In this document: one piece after another, positions 44,268-51,796 of the stretch | How positions within the stretch are numbered: the stretch's first letter is position 1 | How the letters are laid out: every line of letters starts with the position of its first letter | Assembly (NCBI GenBank): GCA_028712175.1 | Contig: JAQTQQ010000004.1 | Coordinates: 84,560-137,481, forward strand | Direction of reading: 5' to 3' | Length of the DNA stretch: 52,922 bases | Source of the DNA: Candidatus Omnitrophota bacterium | GTDB lineage: Bacteria > Omnitrophota > Gorgyraeia > Gygaellales > Profunditerraquicolaceae | Notes under the pieces: model-generated | What the model saw: the letters and a program-made list of their open reading frames with translations, nothing else | Databases searched by the model: none | What the model was told of the DNA's origin: nothing | Program-made: the position numbers and the translations under genes

Positions 44268-44563
44268 CAGGTTAAACCTGGAATATTAATCCCAGTAACA
44301 TCCTTCATCTTCTGCGCTGCGATATCCTGTGAACGCTTAATTGCCCGGTTAAAAGTATCCTTTAGCGAGCTTGCTAAGCGGGCTCTTTCTTGATCCTCGA
44401 GATTATCCTTGATTGTAATTTCCTGCACCACTTGAGCACCATTCATCGTAATCTTGACCGCTCCGTCCGAGCTTTGTATGTCAAAATTTGCACTATCAAG
44501 ATGGCGCTTAACCTCCTGCATCTTTTTCTGCATCTCAAATAAAGCCTTCATTTTGTCAAGCAT
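44267..44563 (-). CDS. YbaB/EbfC-family nucleoid-associated protein
   Basis: 98 residues. MKALFEMQKKMQEVKRHLDS and GAVKITMNGAQVVQEITIKD followed by KDTFNRAIKRSQDIAAQKMK are the coiled-coil and core of YbaB dimers, which bind DNA with little sequence preference. Of the two close starts the ATG at 44563 is preferred because AAAGG lies 6 bases before it; the ATG at 44569 has almost no spacing. Unlike many bacteria the gene is not next to dnaX or recR. It overlaps the VanZ gene by 16 bases. Confidence 0.88.
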   Translation of the reverse strand: MLDKMKALFEMQKKMQEVKRHLDSANFDIQSSDGAVKITMNGAQVVQEITIKDNLEDQERARLASSLKDTFNRAIKRSQDIAAQKMKDVTGINIPGLT

Positions 44564-44922
44564 GAGCATCCTTTCCTGATCTTAATAAAAATAAAGAAAC
44601 CAATAATACCAAGGGCATCGATTAAAACATCTCCCAACGAACAATTCCTGCTTAAAACAAAATATTGATGGATCTCATCGCTTATAGCATAGAGCAGGGC
44701 AAAAACGCCCGAATAGATATAAAGGCGCCAGGGATTCATGTTAAACGATCCTTTAAATGCCCGGTATAAAAGAAAGGTAAGAATAAAATATTCAAAGATA
44801 TGCGCAAGCTTTCTTAGAACAAAATCATATTCAAGTTCTGTCTCTAAACCGGATATACTGGAAAACAAGAATATGCCCCCTGCCCAGATAGCTACCGGAA
44901 CCCATAATTTAATAAACTTCAA
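44548..44922 (-). CDS. VanZ-like membrane protein
   Basis: 124 residues with four hydrophobic segments. FLFSSISGLETELEYDFVLR with KLAHIFEYFILTFLLYRAF is the conserved VanZ segment, and FALLYAISDEIHQYFVLSRN with SLGDVLIDALG is the second, containing the DE-x-x-Q motif. VanZ-like proteins affect glycopeptide sensitivity or envelope phosphatase activity in other bacteria; the role here is unknown. Overlaps ybaB and is 3 bases from the cupin gene. Confidence 0.88.
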   Translation of the reverse strand: MKFIKLWVPVAIWAGGIFLFSSISGLETELEYDFVLRKLAHIFEYFILTFLLYRAFKGSFNMNPWRLYIYSGVFALLYAISDEIHQYFVLSRNCSLGDVLIDALGIIGFFIFIKIRKGCSCLTK

Positions 44923-44925
44923 CTG

Positions 44926-45246
44926 CTACTCCTTTATCATGACTAAAAGCATCTTAAAGCGGTCTATCGCCTTAAGGGAATGCGGCTTATTTGACGGCAT
45001 AATAATAGTTTCACCGGTTTTTAAAGAATGCGGTTTACCGGAAATATTAATCTGGGCATTTCCGTCAAGAATATATACCAAAGCGTCGAAAGGCGCAGTG
45101 TGTTCGCTTAGCCCTTGGCCTTTATCAAAAGCAAAAAGCGTTACTGTCCCCTTACCCCTCTTAATAACTTCCTTACTGACAACAGAGCCATCCTGATAGT
45201 CGACTAAACTAACCAGGTTTCCTGCTTTTTCGGTTATATCTATCAT
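44926..45246 (-). CDS. Small cupin-domain protein
   Basis: 106 residues forming one cupin barrel. LFAFDKGQGLSEHTAPFDAL holds the first His of motif one (S-EH), with a Thr where a second His is common. DGNAQINISGKPHSLKTGET and IIMPSNKPHSLKAIDRF supply motif two with one His. The reduced ligand set means metal binding is uncertain. Cupin_2 proteins of this size are often small-molecule sensors or isomerases; nothing in the neighbourhood settles it. GAGAAG precedes the ATG at 45246, 10 bases from the inverted repeat. Confidence 0.85.
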   Translation of the reverse strand: MIDITEKAGNLVSLVDYQDGSVVSKEVIKRGKGTVTLFAFDKGQGLSEHTAPFDALVYILDGNAQINISGKPHSLKTGETIIMPSNKPHSLKAIDRFKMLLVMIKE

Positions 45247-45255
45247 TCTTCTCTC

Positions 45256-45324
45256 GAATAATGGGGTCAGAACTAATTTTCTAAAGAATAAGGGGACAGA
45301 AAATTAGTTCTGACCCCATTATTC
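45256..45324. repeat. Perfect 25-bp inverted repeat with 19-base loop
   Basis: The arm 45256-45280 (GAATAATGGGGTCAGAACTA, then ATTTT) is exactly inverted at 45300-45324; the loop 45281-45299 contains GGGGACAG, a variant of the arm word GGGGTCAG. The element fits precisely between the start of the cupin gene and the stop of the next gene. It resembles palindromic units moved by REP-associated tyrosine (Y1) transposases. No transposase lies in the window. Confidence 0.85.
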
Positions 45325-45693
45325 CTAATATATTGTTTCTTTCAGCTGATCTTCAGGCTGCTGGAAGGCCACACACTTATTATTGACGCAGGTCGGCTGA
45401 GGGGCCTTGACACAGTCATTTATTGCCTGGTCGCATTTTTCATAATATTCATACATTCTCTGATAAAGCGCCTCTTTATCAGTCACCTTATTCACAAAAT
45501 GATAGCATCCAAATCTGATCAGACGCCCTCCAAGCTCAAGAACATCGCAATCAGCGTCAGTAAAACAATAGTTAGACTTAGAAATCTCGCTTTTGATATC
45601 TTTATACATGGATTTGCAGTATTCGGATTTGCCGTCAGCAAAAACAGCAAGCGGTAAAGCGAGAAAAAGTAAAACGATTAAATTTTTTTTCAT
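45325..45693 (-). CDS. Secreted cysteine-rich protein, unknown
   Basis: 122 residues with a signal peptide (MKKNLIVLLFLALPLAVFA). The mature chain has nine cysteines: EYCKSMY, NYCFTDADCDVL, RFGCYHFVNK, KCDQAINDCVKAP and TCVNNKCVAF. The C-x-x-D-x-DC motif followed by GC and a C-x3-4-C pair recalls small disulfide-knit domains in predatory and social bacteria, but no family is named with confidence. The stop codon is the first base after the inverted repeat. GGAG precedes the ATG. The protein probably acts outside the cell. Confidence 0.72.
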   Translation of the reverse strand: MKKNLIVLLFLALPLAVFADGKSEYCKSMYKDIKSEISKSNYCFTDADCDVLELGGRLIRFGCYHFVNKVTDKEALYQRMYEYYEKCDQAINDCVKAPQPTCVNNKCVAFQQPEDQLKETIY

Positions 45694-45725
45694 TTGCTCT
45701 CCATGTTATCTCAATTTACCGGTTT

Positions 45726-45788
45726 TAGCCCTTGGATCCTAGAAAACCGTACAATCGCACCTACAGAACTACAAGCTAATAACTAAAC
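45726..45788. repeat. Interspersed TAGCTCN element (degenerate)
   Basis: TAGCCCT-TGGATCC-TAGAAAACCGT in 7-base register (45726-45750), then CTACAGAACTACAAGCTAAT and AACTAAAC. Same order of parts as the 3.8 and 17.4 kb elements. It lies between the YggT gene and the Cys-rich protein gene. Confidence 0.6.
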
Positions 45789-45803
45789 ATAGCCAGGCAT
45801 TGC

Positions 45804-46115
45804 TTAATATCCTGCTTTAAGCCTCATGCCCAAATCAAACAACGACCTGACCACAAATGACTTTAAGAACATTATGCTCAAAAATACAATTATCGGCGAA
45901 ATATCAATGCCAAAACGAAAAGCCAGCGGCAAGCGCCTTCTTACCGGCCCTAAAATCGGTTCGGTTGTCTTATAAAGAAACTGCACAATCGGATTATTCG
46001 GGTCGGGATTTACCCAACTAAGCAATGCCCGGACAATTACGAACCAGTATAATACGGTCAACAGAACATCCAGGATATTAGCCGCGGCGAATATAAAATT
46101 AGCTAAAACAAACAT
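45804..46115 (-). CDS. YggT-family membrane protein
   Basis: 103 residues. VLYWFVIVRALLSWVNPDPN followed by NPIVQFLYKTTEPILGPVRR is the YggT signature, and ISPIIVFLSIMFLKSF the second half. Four hydrophobic stretches, the last less certain. In chloroplast and cyanobacterial relatives it helps partition or cytochrome assembly; in other bacteria it is linked to osmotic or potassium stress. Follows the SPFH gene with a hairpin between. Confidence 0.9.
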   Translation of the reverse strand: MFVLANFIFAAANILDVLLTVLYWFVIVRALLSWVNPDPNNPIVQFLYKTTEPILGPVRRRLPLAFRFGIDISPIIVFLSIMFLKSFVVRSLFDLGMRLKAGY

Positions 46116-46141
46116 AATAAATACCCCTTTTATTGATTGAC

Positions 46142-46165
46142 CGGCCCCTACCGAAGCAGGGGCCG
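46142..46165. terminator. GC-rich hairpin between the SPFH and YggT genes
   Basis: CGGCCCCT and AGGGGCCG form an 8-bp perfect stem (46142-46149 and 46158-46165) round ACCGAAGC. Its place after the SPFH stop suits an attenuator or RNA-stabilising stem, but no T-run follows on the minus strand, so a simple intrinsic terminator is doubtful. Confidence 0.4.
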
Positions 46166-46172
46166 AAAGAAC

Positions 46173-47042
46173 TTATCTCTTATCTTCCTTAGTCTTTATC
46201 GGTAGAAAACCTGCCATCTCGCCTATTACGTTGACCAGCTCGGTATTGGCCGGGACCACGATCTTGGCATTATTCTCCAAAGACTTCTCTACAGCCTCTA
46301 ATTTACGCAGTATCTGTGCATTTCCGGTAAAATACTTCTCTGCCGCTTCATTGACTAACCTTATGGCCTCCGCCTCGCCTTCAGCTGCCAGGATCCTTGC
46401 CTGCTTGATACCTTCGGCTTTTTTAATCTCGGCGCGTTTCTGGCCGTCAGCTGCAGTTTCTGTAGCAGTAGCAAAATCAATCGCCGAAATTTTTTCATTT
46501 TCCGCTTTAACTACTTTGTTCATTGTCTCCTGAACATCCTTAGGAGGATCAATTTCTTTAAGTTCGGTCCTGACTATCTCAAGGCCCCAACTGGCTGTCT
46601 CTTCGCAAAGAGTTTTATGCAGCTCTGCGTTAATTTTCCCTCTTTCGCTGTTAGCGGATTTTAAGGTGAGCGTGCCGATAATATTCCTTAAAGTGGTACG
46701 CGCTAAATTCACAATCTGCCACTGATAATTATTCACGCTATACTGGCAATTTTTAACATCATTTTCATCAGCCTTTACTTTAAAATACACCTGAGCATCT
46801 ACCTTGGCGTTCAAGTTATCGTTAGTAATAATCTCCTGCGGTTCCGCATCGACCATTTGTTCGGTAACATTGACTTGATAAAGGACTTCAATTATAGGAA
46901 ATACCCAATTAAATCCCGGGCTGGCAAAACGATTGTATTTGCCGAATCTTTCAATTAAACCACGATGCGTAGGGCGTACAATCCTAATCCCCATTAAAAA
47001 TATCACAATTGCCGTAACAACAATTAACGTCAATACATTCAT
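46173..47042 (-). CDS. SPFH/Band 7 membrane protein (stomatin/QmcA-like)
   Basis: 289 residues with one N-terminal membrane segment (about 3-19). RPTHRGLIERFGKYNRFASP, NVTEQMVDAEPQEIITNDNL, VDAQVYFKVKADENDVKN, LARTTLRNIIGTLTLKSANS and WGLEIVRTELKEIDPPKDVQ match stomatin/prohibitin homologues of the QmcA/YbbK type. A heptad-rich helix AEIKKAEGIKQARILAAEGE follows. Such proteins form membrane cages that hold proteases or NfeD partners; no nfeD gene is adjacent. GGAGG precedes the ATG. Confidence 0.95.
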   Translation of the reverse strand: MNVLTLIVVTAIVIFLMGIRIVRPTHRGLIERFGKYNRFASPGFNWVFPIIEVLYQVNVTEQMVDAEPQEIITNDNLNAKVDAQVYFKVKADENDVKNCQYSVNNYQWQIVNLARTTLRNIIGTLTLKSANSERGKINAELHKTLCEETASWGLEIVRTELKEIDPPKDVQETMNKVVKAENEKISAIDFATATETAADGQKRAEIKKAEGIKQARILAAEGEAEAIRLVNEAAEKYFTGNAQILRKLEAVEKSLENNAKIVVPANTELVNVIGEMAGFLPIKTKEDKR

Positions 47043-47056
47043 CGATCCCCTCCTTT

Positions 47057-48070
47057 TTAAACTATATCAACCGTTTTATTTCCTCTGACTGCCCGGCCGA
47101 TTATCCAGGCCTGTAATTTAAGCTCGGATAATTTCTTAATTATTGCGCCGGCTGAATCCTTCTTAACAATTAGGACCAAACCAATGCCCATATTTAAAGT
47201 ATGATAGATTTCCTTATCTTCGATATTACCCTTACTTTGTATGAACCTGAATATTTCAGGCACCCTCCAGGAGTTTTTTTCAATTTGCACATTGATATCT
47301 TTCGGAAGTATCCGGCTGATTTTATCATAAAAAGCGCCGCCGGTAATATGAGAAATCCCGTGGATGACCGATAGACGATAGTCGATAGACGATAACAAAG
47401 ACAGGATGGGCTTAACATAAATACGGGTCGGCGTAAGCAGTTCTTTACCCATCCGCCTGATTTCATTATTCGAAAGAACTTTACGCACTAGAGAATATCC
47501 ATTAGAATGCAGGCCGCTTGAGGCAATGCCGACAACTGTATCCCCTGCTTCAATTTTATTGCCGTTAATAATCTTTTCCTTTTCAACCACGCCTACGCAA
47601 AAACCTGCGATATCATATTCGCCTTGACGGTACATCCCGGGCATTTGCGCTGTCTCCCCTCCGATTAAAGAACAGCTTGCCATACGGCAACCCTCATTTA
47701 CCCCTTTAACTACATCAACCAGGACTTCCTCTTTAACTTTAGTAAAAGCAATGTAGTCTAAAAAGAATAACGGCTCTGCTCCCGCACACAAAATGTCATT
47801 CACATTCATTGCCACAGCATCAATACCTACAGAGTCATGCTTATTGGCTAATTTTGCAATCATTAGCTTTGTGCCCACTCCGTCGCTTGAAGAAACAAGC
47901 ACCGGATCTTTGTATTTATTTTTATCCGGCTTAAAAAAACTGCCAAAACCGCCGATATCCGTCAAAACCTCTTTACGGAATGAACTGCGCACCAAAGGCT
48001 TGATTTTAGATTTAAAAATATTTGCGCTTTTTATATCCACTCCGGAATTCTTATAAGTAATTTTTCCCAC
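47057..48070 (-). CDS. purM: Phosphoribosylformylglycinamidine cyclo-ligase (AIR synthetase)
   Basis: Fifth purine step. 337 residues: VSSSDGVGTKLMIAKLANKH, DAVAMNVNDILCAGAEPLFF, GCRMASCSLIGGETAQMPGM, GDTVVGIASSGLHSNGYSLV, LLTPTRIYVKP and ISHITGGAFYDKI. The segment between the last two, SLLSSIDYRLSVIHG, is about five residues longer than I expect from the family; its DNA (47369-47396) is a tandem repeat. The reading frame is intact and the catalytic motifs are unaffected. It lies 20 bases after purF. Confidence 0.97.
   Translation of the reverse strand: MGKITYKNSGVDIKSANIFKSKIKPLVRSSFRKEVLTDIGGFGSFFKPDKNKYKDPVLVSSSDGVGTKLMIAKLANKHDSVGIDAVAMNVNDILCAGAEPLFFLDYIAFTKVKEEVLVDVVKGVNEGCRMASCSLIGGETAQMPGMYRQGEYDIAGFCVGVVEKEKIINGNKIEAGDTVVGIASSGLHSNGYSLVRKVLSNNEIRRMGKELLTPTRIYVKPILSLLSSIDYRLSVIHGISHITGGAFYDKISRILPKDINVQIEKNSWRVPEIFRFIQSKGNIEDKEIYHTLNMGIGLVLIVKKDSAGAIIKKLSELKLQAWIIGRAVRGNKTVDIV
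47369..47396. repeat. Tandem TAGACGA repeat inserted in purM
   Basis: Two 14-bp copies, CGATAGACGATAGT (47369-47382) and CGATAGACGATAAC (47383-47396), differ at two positions. They encode about residues 225-234 of PurM (SSIDYRLSV). The same word CGATAGACGAT occurs in the intergenic cluster at 25.03 kb. Confidence 0.75.
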
Positions 48071-48090
48071 TCTATCTCCTTTGGATAAGA

Positions 48091-49557
48091 TTATATCTTA
48101 TTTTTAGGCTGACTCTGCACTTCTCCCTGGCCGCAGCAACGCCTTTCTAAAGAAAATTTACTGTGCCGTTTTTCCGCTCTTACCGCATATTTTCCCGTCC
48201 AGCAAGCTGTGCAGTAATTTTGACTTCCTTTATCTAAACAACTAAGCATCCCGGGCAAACTTAAATAACCCAAGCTGTCTACCTCTAGATATTTACTTAT
48301 TTTCTTAAGTGTTTCATACTTATTGGCAATCAATTCGCTTGAGAGATGAAAGTCAATTCCGTAAAAACACGGGAAGCGGTGCGCAGGGCATGAGATCCTC
48401 AAATGCACTTCTTTCACTCCTGCCCTGCGTAAATTGCGCACACGGATCTTAGAAGTAGTGCCGCGCACAATAGAATCATCAACCACAATAATACTTTTAC
48501 CTTTTAAGATATCCTTTAAAGTGTTAAATTTTACGCGCACACTCATATCGCGCTCATCCTGCGCCGGCTGGATAAATGTCCTTCCGACATAATGATTGCG
48601 GATTATACCCATCTCTAAAGGTATCCCTGATTCCTGCGAATAACCTAATGCCGCTGAAAATCCCGAATCCGGAACCGGTACCACAAAATCCGCCTGCACC
48701 GGATGCTCCTTAGCCAATTGCGCCCCGAATCTGCGGCGTACAGTATGGACAGTTTCACCGAATACCTTTGAATCCGGACGCGAGAAATAAACATGCTCAA
48801 ATGCGCAGAAAGCAGGACGAGACGCAACCAGCGCCGCGGGTTTAATTGACCTAAACTCTCCCTGATTATTGGTAAAAATAATCTCGCCCGGTTCAATTTG
48901 TCGGACAAATTTTGCACCGATCAGGTCAAAGGCGCAGGTTTCTGAAGCCAGACAATAGGAAGATCCTAATTTTCCTAAAACAAGCGGCCGGAACCCATGC
49001 GGATCCCTTATTCCGATAAGATATTCACTATTCATCATCACTAAAGAATACGCCCCCTTAACTCTTTTTAAAGCATAAACCAAACTATCTTGCAGGCTAC
49101 GCTTATTGCTACGCGCCATAAGATGTATGATAAGCTCGGAATCAGTAGTTGTCTGAAAGATAGAGCCGGATTTCTCAAGTTTCTGCCTGAGTTCAAATGA
49201 ATTAACTAAATTCCCGTTATGCGCGATACAGATCGAACCATTGGCATAATCAATTAAAAGCGGTTGAGAGTTTTTGAGGACACTGGAACCGGTAGTTGAA
49301 TAACGCACATGCCCTACCGCCATGTTGCCCCTTAAGCGGCCAAGCACCTTTTCGCTGAATACGTCGCTGACTAACCCCATATCTTTATGTATAGAAAGCG
49401 AGCCCCGGTTATTAGCCACAATGCCGCATGCCTCTTGCCCGCGGTGCTGCTGCGCAAAAAGCCCAAGGTAAGTAAGCCATACCGCTTGTTTGTTGCCGGT
49501 TATACCGAATAAACCGCAATGCTCTTTCGGCTCAAGGTTATCTTTTTTTACGAACAT
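48091..49557 (-). CDS. purF: Amidophosphoribosyltransferase
   Basis: First step of purine synthesis. 488 residues: short propeptide then the N-terminal nucleophile in EHCGLFGITG (Cys14), HRGQEACGIVANNRGSLSIH, GHVRYSTTGSSVLKNSQPLL, AHNGNLVNSFELRQKLE, and the PRPP domain with VDDSIVRGTTSKIRVRNLRR. NYCTACWTGKY closes the enzyme core. Ntn-hydrolase and phosphoribosyl-transfer sites are all present. The gene starts 20 bases inside a second purF-like gene. Confidence 0.97.
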   Translation of the reverse strand: MFVKKDNLEPKEHCGLFGITGNKQAVWLTYLGLFAQQHRGQEACGIVANNRGSLSIHKDMGLVSDVFSEKVLGRLRGNMAVGHVRYSTTGSSVLKNSQPLLIDYANGSICIAHNGNLVNSFELRQKLEKSGSIFQTTTDSELIIHLMARSNKRSLQDSLVYALKRVKGAYSLVMMNSEYLIGIRDPHGFRPLVLGKLGSSYCLASETCAFDLIGAKFVRQIEPGEIIFTNNQGEFRSIKPAALVASRPAFCAFEHVYFSRPDSKVFGETVHTVRRRFGAQLAKEHPVQADFVVPVPDSGFSAALGYSQESGIPLEMGIIRNHYVGRTFIQPAQDERDMSVRVKFNTLKDILKGKSIIVVDDSIVRGTTSKIRVRNLRRAGVKEVHLRISCPAHRFPCFYGIDFHLSSELIANKYETLKKISKYLEVDSLGYLSLPGMLSCLDKGSQNYCTACWTGKYAVRAEKRHSKFSLERRCCGQGEVQSQPKNKI

Positions 49558-50965
49558 TTTTCGCTCCGTTCTTAGGCTCTTTTCCCGTCCAACAATACAG
49601 GCAAAGTTTTTCTTTAGCTAAACCAATGGCCGTAATCATATCCTCCAGTTTTTGATATTTTAAGGTAGTCGAACCTAAATCTTTATTGATCCAATCAACC
49701 ATCCTTTTATATTCTTTACTGTTTTCATCAAGGTATTTACATAAACTTTTTGGCTCCTTCCCTTCGATATTTTTAATTGCCCTGCGCGCGACCAATTCGT
49801 TGATACTGCGGGTAGAATAATTAAATTTGCAGGGAAACATCAGTGGAGGACATGCTATGCGTAAATGCACCTCTTTTACCCCGTGTTTTTTTAATTTTTG
49901 TATCGTAAAATTCTTAAGCTGCGTACCGCGCACAATAGAATCATCACAAAATATAATGCGCCTGCCTTTGATTATTTCCGGCACAGGAATAAGTTTCATT
50001 TTGGCGACTAAATCCCTGCGCTCCTGCGAAACCGGAGTATAACTGCGGTCAAAACCCGGAGTGTATTTTACCAGAGGCCTGCGCAAAGGTATCCCCGATT
50101 GCATGCTATAACCAATGGCATGGGCAGTTCCCGAATCGGGTATACCCGCAACCATATCGGCAATAATATCATCATCTTTGGCCAGTTGCGCCCCGCAGCG
50201 CTCGCGCGATGTCTCCACGTTAATTGACTCATAGTTAGAAGCGGGAAACCCGGTATATACCCAGAGGAAAGAACAAATCTGGTTAGCCTTTGAACCTTTA
50301 CGTTTTAATTTTAAACCCGATTCGGTGATTAAAATTATTTCTCCCGGCTCAAGGTATTTTACCAGTTTGTAACCTAAATTAAGAAAAGCGGCGGATTCGG
50401 TTGATACTGCCCAATCTTTTCCGCGTTTGCCGATGACTAAAGGCGTCAGCCCTAACCTGTCGCGACAGGCATAAATTCCATCTTTATTTAACAAAAGCAG
50501 CGAACAAGAACCATGAATTTTTGCAAAAAGTTTTTCCACTCCGCCGACTATACTATCGCCGGAAATAATGATCTTGGCCGCCATCTCTGCGAAATTGATT
50601 TTTCCTTCGGCAACTTCGGCAAAAGATCTTCCTTTTTTAAATAACTCCTTGGCGATATAATCGGCGTTTTCAATAAAACCATTGGTACAAATGGCAAACG
50701 GGCCAAACTTTGAATTCATCACAATAGGCTCTTCATCGCGGGCGCTGATTATTCCTATCGCTTTATCACCTTTCAGCTTTAGGTAATCTTCGTGGAACTT
50801 TGCCTTAAATTGGCTGCCTTTGATATCATGAATTTTACGGGTAAGTTCTTTACCGTAAACTGCCAGCCCGGCAAACTGCGTGCCCAAATGCGAATGATAA
50901 TCCGTCCCGTAAAATAAATCCTCGGAACAATTCTTCTTGGAAATTACCCCGAACATTCCGCTCAT
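49538..50965 (-). CDS. Second PurF-like protein lacking the catalytic N-terminal Cys
   Basis: 475 residues, related to PurF but of a separate clade. The start MSGMFGVISKKNCSEDLFYG has Ser where the processed glutaminase Cys should be, and no other Cys fits the position. FYGTDYHSHLGTQFAGLAVY, TNGFIENADYIAKELF, QICSFLWVYTGFPASNYESI, GIPDSGTAHAIGYSMQSGIP and CDDSIVRGTQLKNFTIQKLK are conserved, so the PRPP domain (DDSIVRGTQ) is complete. Either it uses ammonia, pairs with purF product, or has another role. Similar Cys-less forms exist in Bacteroidota, from memory. Tight overlap with purF supports joint expression. Confidence 0.85.
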   Translation of the reverse strand: MSGMFGVISKKNCSEDLFYGTDYHSHLGTQFAGLAVYGKELTRKIHDIKGSQFKAKFHEDYLKLKGDKAIGIISARDEEPIVMNSKFGPFAICTNGFIENADYIAKELFKKGRSFAEVAEGKINFAEMAAKIIISGDSIVGGVEKLFAKIHGSCSLLLLNKDGIYACRDRLGLTPLVIGKRGKDWAVSTESAAFLNLGYKLVKYLEPGEIILITESGLKLKRKGSKANQICSFLWVYTGFPASNYESINVETSRERCGAQLAKDDDIIADMVAGIPDSGTAHAIGYSMQSGIPLRRPLVKYTPGFDRSYTPVSQERRDLVAKMKLIPVPEIIKGRRIIFCDDSIVRGTQLKNFTIQKLKKHGVKEVHLRIACPPLMFPCKFNYSTRSINELVARRAIKNIEGKEPKSLCKYLDENSKEYKRMVDWINKDLGSTTLKYQKLEDMITAIGLAKEKLCLYCWTGKEPKNGAKNVRKKR

Positions 50966-50977
50966 TTAGATTCTCCT

Positions 50978-51757
50978 CTAGAAGTTCTTCTTGATAAAAT
51001 CAACGCCGTTCTTGAAGATTTGTAAGCCGTCGCCGGATTTTTTAGTCCCTAAATTCCAATTCCGCGGATGATGCATTGAAAAAATATGCCTTTCCGGATG
51101 CGGCATTAACCCCAGGATCCTGCCGGTCTCATCGGTTATCCCTGCGATAGATTCATGCGAACCGTTTGGATTATCCGGATATCCGGATAAGTTCCCGCTT
51201 GCGTCGCAATACTGAAAGACAATTTGCTTATTTGTTTTAAGCCTATTTAATACCGACTTTTCTTTTGCTATAAACTTTCCCTCGCCGTGAGCGACCGGGA
51301 GGTAAATTATCTCCTTTAACCCCCTGGTCCAGGCGCACCTTCCGGAGGATTTTAAATATACCCAGCGGGCTTCAAACTTTCCCGAATCGTTAATAATCAG
51401 GCTTGTATCCTGCTCTAATTGCGCGCCATTAGGCAGGAGGCCGCTTTTTACAAGAATCTGAAAACCATTGCAGATACCAATAATTAATTTACCGCTCCCT
51501 ATGAATTTATGCAGAGAGTCGGCGAGCTTAAACCTCAACTCATTGGCAAAAATCTTTCCCGAGGCAACATCATCCCCATAACTAAAGCCTCCGGGCAATG
51601 CCAAAATATGAAAGTTATCAAGAGATTCTTTCCCTCCAACTAAACTATTAATATGCAATAATTCAGGTTCTGAGCCAGCAAGCAAAAACGCTGATGCAGT
51701 TTCTTTATCGCAATTTGTCCCTGCGGTTCTTAAGATGCAAACTTTAGGTTTTTTCAC
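50978..51757 (-). CDS. purQ: Phosphoribosylformylglycinamidine synthase subunit PurQ
   Basis: Glutaminase subunit of FGAM synthase. 259 residues: VCILRTAGTNCDKETASAFL, ILALPGGFSYGDDVASGKIF, IGICNGFQILVKSGLLPNG (Cys nucleophile of the class I triad), PVAHGEGKF and LMPHPERHIFSMHHP (His and Glu). The separate small PurQ together with the purL end at the right edge shows the split enzyme. Follows the LOG gene and precedes the Cys-less purF-like gene by 12 bases. Confidence 0.97.
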   Translation of the reverse strand: MKKPKVCILRTAGTNCDKETASAFLLAGSEPELLHINSLVGGKESLDNFHILALPGGFSYGDDVASGKIFANELRFKLADSLHKFIGSGKLIIGICNGFQILVKSGLLPNGAQLEQDTSLIINDSGKFEARWVYLKSSGRCAWTRGLKEIIYLPVAHGEGKFIAKEKSVLNRLKTNKQIVFQYCDASGNLSGYPDNPNGSHESIAGITDETGRILGLMPHPERHIFSMHHPRNWNLGTKKSGDGLQIFKNGVDFIKKNF

Positions 51758-51796
51758 TTCGTTAGAAACCTCCGTTTTCCCCGTTAGCTATATTTT

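Noticed and set aside
47194-47466. Frameshift or pseudogene in purM at the repeat
   Set aside because: The frame is continuous and motifs before and after the repeat stay in register.
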